This document shows positions 34,855 to 43,503 of a DNA stretch of 64,000 bases, in pieces; position 1 is the first letter of the stretch, and every line of letters starts with the position of its first letter. The DNA is taken from assembly GCF_001941975.2 (NCBI RefSeq), contig NZ_CP146991.1, forward strand, positions 228,501 through 292,500, read 5' to 3'. A model generated the notes under the pieces. It did no database searches. It had not been told where the DNA came from and was given only the letters and a program-made list of their open reading frames with translations. This DNA is from Sporomusa sphaeroides DSM 2875 (GTDB lineage Bacteria > Bacillota > Negativicutes > Sporomusales > Sporomusaceae). Position numbers and translations under genes: made by a program.

Positions 34855-35538
34855 ATGGTGGAATTAGAGTATTTAAAACACCTACCTATTTTTGAGGAGT
34901 TGGCTCCGGTTGATCTGGCAGCCATCGACAATGTCACGGTTGAACGCCGTTACAAAAAAAATATGATTATATTTATGGAGGGTGAGCCTGGCGAAGGTTT
35001 CCATTATGTTAAAAGCGGTAAAGTAAAAATCGTTAAAATGGCTCAGGATGGTAGAGAGCATATTATCAATATTTTGGGGCCCGGCGAAGTGTTTGCCGAA
35101 GTGCTGCTTTTTAACCGTGGACCCTATCCGGCTACATCGGTGGCCTTGGAAGACTCGGTCATTGGAATTATAAAAAATGTGGAACTGGAAAACGTGGTAG
35201 TCGACAACCCACGTATTGCATTGCATATTATCAGAGTCATGAATAAAAAGCTGCTGCATGCGCAAATGAAAATTAAGACCCTCGCGTTATCGGATACGTT
35301 TGCCCGCACAGCGCAAATCCTTGGCCGGCTGGCCCAGCAGTATGGCCGGGAGGTAACCGGAGGAATTCGGATTGACATTGATATGACCCGCCAGGATTTA
35401 GCCAATTTGGTGGGGACAACCCGGGAAACCGTCAGCCGGGTTCTCAGCTCGATGAAAAAGGATAAGGTTATTGATTTAGCCGAACAGCAAATTATTATCC
35501 TGGACGAACAGCGCCTGAGCCGCTATCAGGAAATGTAA
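34855..35538 (+). CDS. Crp/Fnr family transcriptional regulator
   Basis: 227 residues from ATG 34855, nine bases after GAGAGGAG (ATG 34849 is only three bases away from it). The N-terminal cyclic-nucleotide-binding-type barrel (about 5-120) has EGEPGEGFHYVKSGKVKIV and FNRGPYPATSVAL, but no clear cAMP pocket. No cysteine cluster for an Fe-S centre is seen. The helix-turn-helix ends with TRETVSRVLSSM: Arg, Glu and Arg stand as in the recognition helix of E. coli CRP (RETVGR), predicting a TGTGA half site. A perfect such site lies at 54328. Confidence 0.92.
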   Translation: MVELEYLKHLPIFEELAPVDLAAIDNVTVERRYKKNMIIFMEGEPGEGFHYVKSGKVKIVKMAQDGREHIINILGPGEVFAEVLLFNRGPYPATSVALEDSVIGIIKNVELENVVVDNPRIALHIIRVMNKKLLHAQMKIKTLALSDTFARTAQILGRLAQQYGREVTGGIRIDIDMTRQDLANLVGTTRETVSRVLSSMKKDKVIDLAEQQIIILDEQRLSRYQEM

Positions 35539-35603
35539 TGTTGGCACAACTTCTTGCAGATAAATGCGCAGACATATAAAGCTGCAACTTTTATAAAAGA
35601 CAC

Positions 35604-35632
35604 TTGACTTATACCGGTGCACACAGTATAAT
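35604..35632 (+). promoter_or_regulatory. Promoter of the serA T-box leader
   Basis: TTGACT (35604-35609), a 17-bp spacer and TATAAT (35627-35632). Confidence 0.85.
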
Positions 35633-35639
35633 CGATATA

Positions 35640-35950
35640 AGTTCATAGTTACCATGATGAACAGGAAGCCGAATGCAAGGTGTTCAGAGAACCGGCGGTT
35701 GGTGCGAGCCGGTACACCAAACAGGCAGGTTCCGCCTGGGAGTGGCTGGTGAAGAATCAGTATGGGATCCGCCCAATACAGCGGTTAAAGTTGGCCGGAA
35801 GGCAACATGGGTGGCAACGCGGGAATAGTTCTCGTCCCTAAGGGGATGGAGAACTTTTTTATTTGCCGGTACATGTAGTATTTTCGGTCTAAGCTGGGTG
35901 GCAACGCGGGTGAAAACTCGCCCCAATTGTAGTGGGGTGAGTTTTTTTTT
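35640..35950 (+). promoter_or_regulatory. Serine T-box riboswitch with two antiterminator/terminator modules
   Basis: One Stem I is seen: CAGAGAACCGGCGGTTGGTG and GCGAGCCGG form the distal part. The specifier is UCC (35731-35733, serine) before GCCTGGGAG. Two T-box cores follow: TGGGTGGCAACGCGGG at 35808-35823 and again at 35895-35910. Each is followed by its own terminator: AGTTCTC...GAGAAC plus T-run (35827-35861), and AACTCGCCCC...GGGGTGAGTT plus T-run (35915-35950). The second module has no Stem I of its own. Target: serA, consistent with uncharged tRNA-Ser sensing. Confidence 0.88.
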
Positions 35951-36040
35951 ATCCTGATGGAACATATACCTTTCTATCAGGGTAAGGGCACATGGCTTCC
36001 CACTTTTGCCGAAGGCTTCGCGCCGGTGTCCGTAAAGACT
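35951..36040 (+). repeat. Family A repeat, diverged copy A3
   Basis: It starts TCCTGATGGAACATATACC directly after the second T-box terminator tail. It keeps GGGTAAGGGCA, GGCTTCC and GCCGAAGGCTTCGCGCCGG, which align with A1 and A2, but is clearly more diverged. The stretch 36041-36177 after it holds two imperfect hairpins (CATCAGC...GCTGATG and TGCCGCC...GGCGGCA) without T-tracts, lying inside the serA leader. Confidence 0.6.
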
Positions 36041-36177
36041 AAATAAATACCAGTGAACTCATTTCAGCAGAGCCAAACATCAGCGGTTCAGGCGGAAAGT
36101 CTGCCCTGCCTGAGCTGATGCCGCCTGTGGCGGCAGGATTCCTGACTCAACGATTAAGATAAAATGGAGGTAGAATT

Positions 36178-37758
36178 ATGAAAATACTTATTTCGGAACA
36201 GATTGCACAAAAAGGGGTTGAAAAACTTACGCAAGAAGGCGCGAGTGTTGATATAAAAACCAATCTTTCGCGCGAAGAACTATTGGCAATTATCGGTGAG
36301 TATGATGCACTGATTGTCAGAAGCAACACCAAAGTCAATGAAGAATTATATCAAAAAGCCACCCGGTTAAAGGTGGTAGGACGCGCCGGCAATGGTGTCG
36401 ACAATATTGAAATGAATGGTGCCACCAAACGCGGGATTATTGTTGTCAACACCCCGGAATCCAACATCGTATCGGCAGCCGAACTGAGTATTGGCCTGTT
36501 GTTTGCTACCTGCCGCAATATTCCGCAGCTTCATAACCGTCTCCAGGAACGCGTTTGGGATCGTTCCGGCCTTAAAGGCATGGAGCTTCAGGGGAAAACA
36601 GTAGGTATTGTGGGTTTGGGACGGATCGGGTCGCTGGTGGCAACCCGGTTGAAATCATTTGGGATGAACATTATTGCCTATGATCCCTATATCAGCGACA
36701 GCCGGTTCAAGAATCTGGGTGTGGAGAAACAAGAAAAGCTGGAAGATTTGATGAGCAAGTGCGATATTCTTACCGTGCATACCCCTAAGACTGAAGAAAC
36801 CTATGGGATGATTGGCAAAGACCAGTTTAAAGCTGCGAAAAAAGGCATGACTGTCATCAATTGTGCCCGGGCCGGTATTGTGAACGAGGCTGCGCTGATT
36901 GAGGCCATGAAAGCCAATATCGTCAAACGGGCCGGGGTTGATGTGCCGGAAGGGGAACCTGAGCCTACTTCGCCGCTGTTGGATGTAGACAATGTGATTA
37001 TAACGCCTCACGCGGGTGCCGATACGGTTGAGGCCCAGGATAATGTCGGTATAACCGTGGCTCAAGAAGTGATTGCCGCGCTAAGGGGAGAAATGGTGCC
37101 AAACGCCGTCAATCTGCCTACCCTGCCGGCGCAGGAGCTGGATACCGTCAAAGCCTATCTAAAGCTGGGTGAAACCCTGGGCAAGATGTATTACCAGCTG
37201 GAAAAGGAAGCTGTAGATAAGGTAGAGATTATTTACAGAGGCGAGGTTGCGGCCATGGAAACCTCGGTCATTTCACTGGCTATATTGAAGGGCTTGTTTG
37301 AGCCGGTTCTTAAAGAGCGGATAAATTATGTGAATGCCAATGTTATTGCTAAAAGCAGGGGTGTTACCGTAACCGAAAGCAAAGAATCTATAGTGGAAAA
37401 TTACCTGACCTTGATTACCGTCAAGGTTAAATCAAAAGGCCGGGAGTTTACCATCAGCGGCACTACCTTTGGCAAAGGGGAGCTGCGGATTGTTGAAATT
37501 AATGGCTATGAATTTGATGTTCATCCTGCTCCTTATATGCTGATCGCGGAAAACATGGATAAACCCGGTGTTGTCGGACAAATGGGAACCTTACTGGGGG
37601 TTGGCAAGGTCAATATTGCCACCATGCAGCTTGGGCGTAAGTTCACCGAGCAGCAGGCCATGATGGTGCTGACCGTTGATTCGGAAGTTTCCAAAGAAAC
37701 TTTGGAATTCCTTGGCGGGGTCGAAGGCATTCTGCGGGTCCGGTTTGTAAAACTATAG
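36178..37758 (+). CDS. serA: D-3-phosphoglycerate dehydrogenase
   Basis: 526 residues, ATG 36178 with ATGGAGG upstream. Substrate and nucleotide domains: VVGRAGNGVDNI, then the Rossmann motif VGIVGLGRIGSLVA, then NCARAGIVNE and the catalytic TPHAGADTVEAQ (His). An intervening domain (about 320-450) and a C-terminal ACT domain (MLIAENMDKPGVVGQMGTLL) make it the long form of the enzyme. First step of serine synthesis. The serine T-box upstream agrees with this role. A perfect hairpin terminator follows. Confidence 0.96.
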   Translation: MKILISEQIAQKGVEKLTQEGASVDIKTNLSREELLAIIGEYDALIVRSNTKVNEELYQKATRLKVVGRAGNGVDNIEMNGATKRGIIVVNTPESNIVSAAELSIGLLFATCRNIPQLHNRLQERVWDRSGLKGMELQGKTVGIVGLGRIGSLVATRLKSFGMNIIAYDPYISDSRFKNLGVEKQEKLEDLMSKCDILTVHTPKTEETYGMIGKDQFKAAKKGMTVINCARAGIVNEAALIEAMKANIVKRAGVDVPEGEPEPTSPLLDVDNVIITPHAGADTVEAQDNVGITVAQEVIAALRGEMVPNAVNLPTLPAQELDTVKAYLKLGETLGKMYYQLEKEAVDKVEIIYRGEVAAMETSVISLAILKGLFEPVLKERINYVNANVIAKSRGVTVTESKESIVENYLTLITVKVKSKGREFTISGTTFGKGELRIVEINGYEFDVHPAPYMLIAENMDKPGVVGQMGTLLGVGKVNIATMQLGRKFTEQQAMMVLTVDSEVSKETLEFLGGVEGILRVRFVKL

Positions 37759-37807
37759 CGGCTGCTGGGGCTGGGAAAACCCGGCAAAGTATTGTGAAGG
37801 TGTATCC

Positions 37808-37850
37808 GGATGCTAAAAAAACACTCAGTATGAGTGTTTTTTTAGCATCC
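37808..37850 (+). terminator. Terminator of serA
   Basis: A perfect 20-bp stem (37808-37827 and 37831-37850) has loop GTA; the descending arm contains seven T. Confidence 0.88.
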
Positions 37851-38006
37851 TCACGAATAAAGAAATTTCCGACTATTCCAAGCGCACTTTGTGGGCAGAT
37901 TCCATAGGTTCGTCAGTCAATTCCTGCATTTGGTCGTAATTTGCTGTTGTGGTGTTTACGCAGCAGCTAGTATAGTGATAGAAATGCCTTTAAAGGAGGT
38001 CTTTAC

Positions 38007-39170
38007 GTGAGCCAATCCGTGTCCCCTCAATCGGTCGAGGAGTTGCAGCACCTGGTGCGGACTGCCGCCGCTGCCGGCAGTCCGATATATACTTACCGCT
38101 CAGGCCAGTCTGAGGGAGTAATGCTTGATTTGTCCAACCTGAATCAAATTTTCGAAATTGACGCCGCCAACCTTGTCGCCGTCGTCGGTCCCGGCGTTAC
38201 CCTCGGCATCCTGGCCGCCAGGCTGGCTGAGCAGGGCCTGCGCTTTATCCCGGCCGACACTCCCTTTTATCAGGACAAAACAATGGGCCGGTTGTTTTAT
38301 GAAGGCTGTTCCAACCTGTCCAGCCTTAAATACGGGAGTGCCAAGCATTTTCTGATGGGCTCGGAAATTGTCCTGCCTGACGGCGAACTATTAACAACAG
38401 GCGGGAAAACCGTTAAGAATGTAACCGGCTATGATTTTACCCGTTTTTTTAACGCGCCTTATACCGATTATGGTATTACGGTTAAGTTTCTGTTAAAGCT
38501 GCTGCCCTTACCGGAAACACGTACCGGGCTTGCCGTCGCCTTTAATGAGGTGGATGAGGTGCTGGCTTTTGCCCGGGATTTGAAAGAGAACGGTGTGGTG
38601 CCGGCGTATCTGTTATGGGTGGACAGGAATGTGCAAGACTTTTTTCAGGAGCCGCCGCAGGGCCAGCTTGTCTTGCTGGAGTTTGACGGTCTGCAGGAAG
38701 AGTCCGGTGAGCAATGTCAGAATGCCGCTGTTCTCATCCAGAAGCATGGCGGCACAATCCGGGAGCGCAATGAAGGTCGCGGGCAAACGGCAAGCCGCTG
38801 GAGCGCTCTTTACCGGTGTGCCGATAAGTATGTACTGACCGATGAATATAAAATGGCTTTTACCCGCCAGGCGGAATTCATCAGCCTGTTTTACGAATTA
38901 GCCGGGCGCCGCGGGGTTAAAGCCGGCCTGTTCGGCCAGGTGGCCGAAGGCAAACTTAACCTTGTTTTTGCCGGAGTGCAGCCGGAGCACGCCTTTATTG
39001 AGGAACTTGCCGCAGCCCTGATACGGGCAGGCGGCGTTCTTGCCGGCAAGTATGACCGCCTGACGGGAAAATGCCGGAGCGGCCCCCTGGCAGAGCTTGA
39101 GCAGCGGGCCAAAGCCGCTTTTGACCCCAAACAGATTTTAAATCGACCGACCTTACAGGAGGTGAAATAA
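38007..39170 (+). CDS. FAD-binding oxidase subunit, GlcE-like
   Basis: 387 residues, GTG 38007 with AAAGGAGG upstream. The N-terminal FAD-binding domain of the PCMH/GlcD type has YRSGQSEGVMLDL and VVGPGVTLGILAARL. It is shorter than GlcD and ends with RALIRAGG and FDPKQILN. In the E. coli glycolate oxidase complex GlcE is the second FAD subunit. The order here is E-F-D. A glycolate or D-2-hydroxy acid (lactate) dehydrogenase complex is likely; the electron acceptor is not shown by the sequence. Confidence 0.85.
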   Translation: MSQSVSPQSVEELQHLVRTAAAAGSPIYTYRSGQSEGVMLDLSNLNQIFEIDAANLVAVVGPGVTLGILAARLAEQGLRFIPADTPFYQDKTMGRLFYEGCSNLSSLKYGSAKHFLMGSEIVLPDGELLTTGGKTVKNVTGYDFTRFFNAPYTDYGITVKFLLKLLPLPETRTGLAVAFNEVDEVLAFARDLKENGVVPAYLLWVDRNVQDFFQEPPQGQLVLLEFDGLQEESGEQCQNAAVLIQKHGGTIRERNEGRGQTASRWSALYRCADKYVLTDEYKMAFTRQAEFISLFYELAGRRGVKAGLFGQVAEGKLNLVFAGVQPEHAFIEELAAALIRAGGVLAGKYDRLTGKCRSGPLAELEQRAKAAFDPKQILNRPTLQEVK

Positions 39171-40439
39171 ATGGAGCAGCATTATGCTAAGTGGCAGCAA
39201 CAACTGGTCAAATGTATTCGCTGTGGCACCTGCCGGTCGGTTTGCCCGGTATTTCAAGTCTCCGACAATGAAAATACCACAGCCAGAGGCAAAGTAAAGC
39301 TGCTGGAAGCTGTCAGCGAAGGCAAGCTGGCACTGACCCCTGAGCTGCAAGCCAGGATGTCCAAGTGCTTGCTGTGCAAAGCCTGTGCTCCCGGCTGTCC
39401 CTCAGGTGTCAGAACCGATGAACTGTTTTTAAGTGCCAGACGCGCCCTGGCCGTGAAAAACGGCCTGCCAATAGCCAAGAAGCTGGCCTTTACCGGCCTG
39501 ACTTATCGTAAGCTGTTTGATCTGGGGCTCAAAATGGGTGCCGCCTTCCAGAGCATTGTCTTCAAAGACGCTCCTGGCGGCAGAGGCAAGCTGGCGCGCT
39601 TTCCCCTGCCTGGCGCCGGGCTTAGTCAGCGGCGCATCATCCCGCCGTTAGCTTCCACGCCCTTAAGAAGCCGCCTGCCGGAAACCAGCAAGGTAGCTTC
39701 CCCCAAGGCCAGAGTGGCATTTTATACCGGCTGCATGCTCAATTATGTTTATCCGGAATCAGGGGAAGCCATTGTCAAAATCCTCAAAGCCCACGATGTG
39801 GAAGTGGTTATTCCGGCCAGGCAGAGCTGCTGCGGGACACCGGCCTTTACCTCCGGCGACTATCAGGTGGGGCGGTATCTGGCTGAGGAAAATGTTAAAG
39901 TGCTGGCAGCCGGCAACTATGACGCCATTATCACCGGCTGCGCTTCGTGCGGAGCCGCCTTAAAACACGAATACGGCGCTATTATCGAAGATCCGGCCGT
40001 GAAAACAGCCTGGGAAGCGCTGGCCGCCAAAGTAAAGGATATTACCCAGTTCGTGGCCGAAGTGGGGCTCAAACAGGATTTGCGGGAAGTAAAGGCTAAA
40101 ATTACCTATCACGACCCCTGCCATTTAGTCCGCGGCATGGGTGTTACCAAAGAGCCGCGTCAGCTGTTAAAGGCCATTCCCGGCGTGGAATACGCCGAAA
40201 TGAAGGATGCCGCCAAATGCTGCGGTGCCGGCGGCACCTTCAGCATGGCCTATTATGATATTGCCCGGACCATCAATGACTGGAAACTGGATAATGCGGA
40301 AAAGACGGGTGCCGGTATTCTGGCCACCGGTTGTTCGGCCTGCCGGATGCATATTACCGACGGACTGGGACAGCGCGGCAGCAGCATGCGGGTATTACAC
40401 ACGGCCGAAATTATTGCCCAGGCGTACGGCCTGGACTAG
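39171..40439 (+). CDS. Fe-S subunit with CCG domains, GlcF-like
   Basis: 422 residues, ATG 39171, abutting the stop of the GlcE-like gene. Two [4Fe-4S] motifs lie at the N-terminus: CIRCGTCRSVCP and CLLCKACAPGCP. Two cysteine-rich CCG domains follow: CMLN...SCCGTP...CASC and DPCHL...KCCGAGG...CSAC. It passes electrons from the FAD subunits to an acceptor. A similar protein accompanies LctD in some lactate dehydrogenases, but no EtfA/EtfB genes are present here. Confidence 0.92.
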   Translation: MEQHYAKWQQQLVKCIRCGTCRSVCPVFQVSDNENTTARGKVKLLEAVSEGKLALTPELQARMSKCLLCKACAPGCPSGVRTDELFLSARRALAVKNGLPIAKKLAFTGLTYRKLFDLGLKMGAAFQSIVFKDAPGGRGKLARFPLPGAGLSQRRIIPPLASTPLRSRLPETSKVASPKARVAFYTGCMLNYVYPESGEAIVKILKAHDVEVVIPARQSCCGTPAFTSGDYQVGRYLAEENVKVLAAGNYDAIITGCASCGAALKHEYGAIIEDPAVKTAWEALAAKVKDITQFVAEVGLKQDLREVKAKITYHDPCHLVRGMGVTKEPRQLLKAIPGVEYAEMKDAAKCCGAGGTFSMAYYDIARTINDWKLDNAEKTGAGILATGCSACRMHITDGLGQRGSSMRVLHTAEIIAQAYGLD

Positions 40440-40453
40440 GAGGGGGAGGAAAC

Positions 40454-41830
40454 ATGGAGCAGCAAATGCTTGCTGAGTTAAAACGGCTGGTTGGCGCCCA
40501 ATATGTTATGGAGCAGCTGGAAGACCGCATCTGTTATTCCTTTGACGCCACCTTCCGGGATTTCCCCCCCGATGTGGTGGTTAAGCCCGGCAGTGTGGAG
40601 GAGATTGTAGCTATCGTCAAACTGGCAAGGCAGTACAATGTGCCGGTAACAGCCAGAGGCGCGGCCACCGGTCTGTCCGGCGGCTCGGTACCGGTGCAGG
40701 GCGGTATCGCCCTGGTGCTTACCCGGCTTAACCGGATTATAGAAATTGATAAAGCCAACCGGGTGGCGGTGGTGGAAACCGGGGTGATTACCGAAGCCTT
40801 TGTCAATGCCGTAAACCAGGCCGGCTTGTTCTATCCGCCTGATCCGGCCAGCGCCAAGACCTCCACCATGGGCGGCAATATCGCCGAATGCGCCGGCGGC
40901 CCCCGTGGGGTCAAATACGGCATTACCAGGGATTATGTGCTGGGGCTGGAGGTCGTGCTGCCTGACGGCAGTGTTGTCGAACTGGGCAACAAATTTGACG
41001 GCGATATGGCCGGGCCGGACTGGACTATGCTGCTGGTCGGCTCGGAGGGGACGCTGGGTATTGTTACTAAAATCTACCTGAAGCTTGTCGATAAACCCAG
41101 CGCCAAACAAACCCTGCTGGCTATTTTTAACAGCCTGGATGATGCTGCCAACACGGTCAGTGAAATGATTGCCTCCGGCACTATTCCGACCACCCTGGAA
41201 ATTATGGATAACCTGACCATCCGGGCGGTGGAGGATTACCTTAAGGTTGGCCTGCCGGTTAATGCCGAGGCCATTCTCCTGATAGAAGTGGACGGCAGCG
41301 CGGCCGCCATTGCCAAACAGGCCGGACATGTCATGAAGGTGTGCAAACAGTGCGGCGCCACCGAGATCCAGGCAGCCTCGACGCCTGAGGACATTGACAA
41401 ACTGTGGCAGGCCCGCCGCGCTATTTCTCCGGCCTGCGGCAAGATCAACCCGACTAAAATCTCCGAAGACGCCACCGTGCCGCGCAGCCAGATTCCGGCC
41501 ATGGTTCGCCGGCTGCGGGAGATTGCCCAAAAATATAATTTAAAGATGGTTATTTTTGGCCATGCCGGTGACGGCAATCTCCATCCCAATATTTTGAGCA
41601 ATAAGCACGACCATGAAGAGATGGAACGGGTCGAGCAAGCGGTGGAGGAATTGTTTAAAGCTGCGTTGGACCTTGGCGGCACGCTGTCCGGCGAACATGG
41701 CATCGGCTATATGAAAGCGCCGTTTCTCAAATGGGAGACAGGCGAAACCGGTTTCGCCGCCGGGCAGAAGATTAAACAGGTAATGGATGAACAGGGACTG
41801 CTGAATCCTGGTAAATTGTTTAATGCCTAA
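40454..41830 (+). CDS. FAD-binding oxidase catalytic subunit, GlcD-like
   Basis: 458 residues from ATG 40454 (AGGAGGGGGAGG upstream); the longer frame from 40331 overlaps glcF and is rejected. The FAD domain has TARGAATGLSGGSVP, PPDPASAKTSTMGGNIAEC and GVKYGITRDYVLGLEVV. The C-terminal domain has FGHAGDGNLHPNI and the GEHGIGYMK stretch typical of GlcD/D-lactate dehydrogenases. It oxidises a 2-hydroxy acid to a 2-oxo acid. The downstream korDABC genes would process 2-oxo acids further, which is suggestive but not proof of a joint pathway. Confidence 0.92.
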   Translation: MEQQMLAELKRLVGAQYVMEQLEDRICYSFDATFRDFPPDVVVKPGSVEEIVAIVKLARQYNVPVTARGAATGLSGGSVPVQGGIALVLTRLNRIIEIDKANRVAVVETGVITEAFVNAVNQAGLFYPPDPASAKTSTMGGNIAECAGGPRGVKYGITRDYVLGLEVVLPDGSVVELGNKFDGDMAGPDWTMLLVGSEGTLGIVTKIYLKLVDKPSAKQTLLAIFNSLDDAANTVSEMIASGTIPTTLEIMDNLTIRAVEDYLKVGLPVNAEAILLIEVDGSAAAIAKQAGHVMKVCKQCGATEIQAASTPEDIDKLWQARRAISPACGKINPTKISEDATVPRSQIPAMVRRLREIAQKYNLKMVIFGHAGDGNLHPNILSNKHDHEEMERVEQAVEELFKAALDLGGTLSGEHGIGYMKAPFLKWETGETGFAAGQKIKQVMDEQGLLNPGKLFNA

Positions 41831-41857
41831 GTGCCTGCCGGCAGTAAATGTATCCTG

Positions 41858-41998
41858 AGGCTAACCCGCTCTAAGGCTCCTGCTTCTACCAATGGGGGGT
41901 TATACCCCGGCGGGCACAGGCGAGCGGCTAAGCCCCTGGAAGTTGGGCGGTTAACCTTCAGGTGGAGTTAAACCTCCACCTGAAGCCAAGTCTACTTT
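41858..41998 (-). repeat. Family C structured repeat, copy C2
   Basis: On the minus strand it reads GGCTTCAGGTGGAGG-TTAA-hairpin, then TCCAGGGGCTTAGCCGC, a variable hairpin (CCGGGGTATAACCCC core), then GGAGCCTTAGAGCGGGTTAG. It aligns end to end with copy C3 at 42203-42325 in opposite orientation. The two copies bracket the korD gene. Confidence 0.8.
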
Positions 41999-42015
41999 AT
42001 GGGGAGGAAGAAGAA

Positions 42016-42201
42016 ATGCTAAAAATCGTGACCCGGTACTGCAAGGGCTGTGGCATCTGTGTTGAGTTCTGCCCGAAAAAAGTACTGCAGCTTGATGAAA
42101 TGGGCAAGATTGAGGTGGCTGCTGCCGACAACTGTGTGGCCTGCGGACAATGCGAGCTCAGATGCCCGGATTATGCCATTTATGTAACTGCAGATAAATA
42201 G
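42016..42201 (+). CDS. korD: 2-oxoacid:ferredoxin oxidoreductase, delta (ferredoxin) subunit
   Basis: 61 residues from ATG 42016 (GGGGAGGAAG upstream); the longer frame from 41962 runs into repeat C2. Two [4Fe-4S] motifs: CKGCGICVEFCP and CVACGQCELRCPD. It is the internal electron-transfer subunit of four-subunit 2-oxoacid:ferredoxin oxidoreductases. It is separated from korA by 153 bp that contain repeat C3, so a processing or partial termination event between them is possible. Confidence 0.92.
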   Translation: MLKIVTRYCKGCGICVEFCPKKVLQLDEMGKIEVAAADNCVACGQCELRCPDYAIYVTADK

Positions 42202-42202
42202 A

Positions 42203-42325
42203 GACTTGATTCAGGTGGGGGGTTAACCCCAACTGAATCCTAGTCGGAATTATCCAGGGGCTTAGTCGCGCTTACTCCCGCCGAAAGAGACGGGAGTCTT
42301 AGAGCGAGTTAGCCATCGGATAAAT
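42203..42325 (+). repeat. Family C structured repeat, copy C3
   Basis: It reads GATTCAGGTGGGGGGTTAAC-hairpin, then CCAGGGGCTTAGTCGCGC, the hairpin CTCCCG...CGGGAG, then TCTTAGAGCGAGTTAGCC. C2 is its inverted partner. The variable hairpin is shorter than in C2. Confidence 0.8.
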
Positions 42326-42354
42326 AGGAAGATGACGAACGGAGGAATGTATTT

Positions 42355-43491
42355 ATGGCAAAAGCAGTACTGATGCAGGGAAATCATGCTTGTGCAGAAG
42401 GCGCGCTTGCCGCCGGTGCCAGGTTTTTCGCCGGCTATCCGATAACACCGTCTACCGAGGTGGCCGAGCTGTTGGCCAGGCGCCTGCCGCAGGTGGGCGG
42501 TACCTTTATCCAAATGGAGGACGAGATTGCCGGCATGGCCGCCACCATCGGCGCCTCACTGACAGGTGTGAAATCCCTGACAGCCACCAGCGGTCCCGGT
42601 TTTTCCCTGAAACAGGAGTTAATTGGCTATGCCTCTATGGCCGAAGTACCCTGTGTTATCGTCAATGTACAGCGGGTTGGCCCCAGCACCGGCCAGCCGA
42701 CCTCGCCGGCCCAGGCCGATATCATGCAGGCCCGCTGGGGTTCCCATGGCGACAGGGGAGTTATTGCCCTCAGCCCTGCCAGTGTCCCGGAATGTTTCAG
42801 CCTGACGGTGGAGGCCTTTAATCTGGCTGAGAAATATCGCACGCCGGTAGTGCTGCTGCTGGACGAAATCATCGGTCATATGCGGGAAAAAATCGAGCTG
42901 CCCGAGCCGGACAGCCTGAAGCTTATTAGCCGGAAAAAGCCCGCTTTGCCGCCGGGCGAGTTTCTTCCTTATAAGCCGGAAGCAGATGGTGTTCCCCCCA
43001 TGCCGGCCTATGGTGACGGCTACCGGTTTCATGTAACCGGGCTGGCCCATGATTATACCGGCTTTCCCAGCGGTGCCAACAGTACTTCGCATGAATTGAT
43101 TGCCAGGCTGCATACCAAAATTACCGATCATATTGATGATATTGTTACCTTTGAAGAACAGCAGCTGGACGATGCCGAGGTTGCCGTTATTGCCTTCGGC
43201 GGTACGGCCCGTACGGCCTATGCCGCCATTGAAATGGCGCGTGAACAGGGAATCAGGGCAGGCTTGTTCCGGCCCATTACCATCTGGCCGTCGCCGGAAA
43301 AACAGCTTGCCGCCCTGGCGAAGCAGGTCAAAACCATTATTGTGGCCGAACTCAACTACGGGCAGTATGTCGATGAAGTGGAGCGGATTGTTGCCGGACA
43401 GGCCCGGGTGATATCGCTGGCCAAATGGAATAATGATCCGATTGCACCTGCCGAAATGCTGGCAGCCATTGCCGAAGCAAACGTCAAATAG
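42355..43491 (+). CDS. korA: 2-oxoacid:ferredoxin oxidoreductase, alpha subunit
   Basis: 378 residues, ATG 42355 with ACGGAGGAATG upstream. GNHACAEGALAAGARFFAGYP and MEDEIAGMAATIGASLTG mark the pyrimidine-binding domain of the thiamine-diphosphate enzyme; SGPGFSLKQE and RVGPSTGQPTSPAQADI follow. The C-terminal transketolase-like domain ends with ELNYGQYVDEVER. The complex turns 2-oxoglutarate (or a related 2-oxoacid) and CoA into acyl-CoA, CO2 and reduced ferredoxin. The substrate among 2-oxoacids is not decided. Confidence 0.94.
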   Translation: MAKAVLMQGNHACAEGALAAGARFFAGYPITPSTEVAELLARRLPQVGGTFIQMEDEIAGMAATIGASLTGVKSLTATSGPGFSLKQELIGYASMAEVPCVIVNVQRVGPSTGQPTSPAQADIMQARWGSHGDRGVIALSPASVPECFSLTVEAFNLAEKYRTPVVLLLDEIIGHMREKIELPEPDSLKLISRKKPALPPGEFLPYKPEADGVPPMPAYGDGYRFHVTGLAHDYTGFPSGANSTSHELIARLHTKITDHIDDIVTFEEQQLDDAEVAVIAFGGTARTAYAAIEMAREQGIRAGLFRPITIWPSPEKQLAALAKQVKTIIVAELNYGQYVDEVERIVAGQARVISLAKWNNDPIAPAEMLAAIAEANVK

Positions 43492-43503
43492 GGAGGGAAC
43501 AAG

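Noticed and set aside
41858-42325. korD flanked by inverted repeats as a transposon
   Set aside because: There is no transposase and no target duplication, and korD is a normal subunit of the adjacent kor genes; treated as repeat insertions instead.
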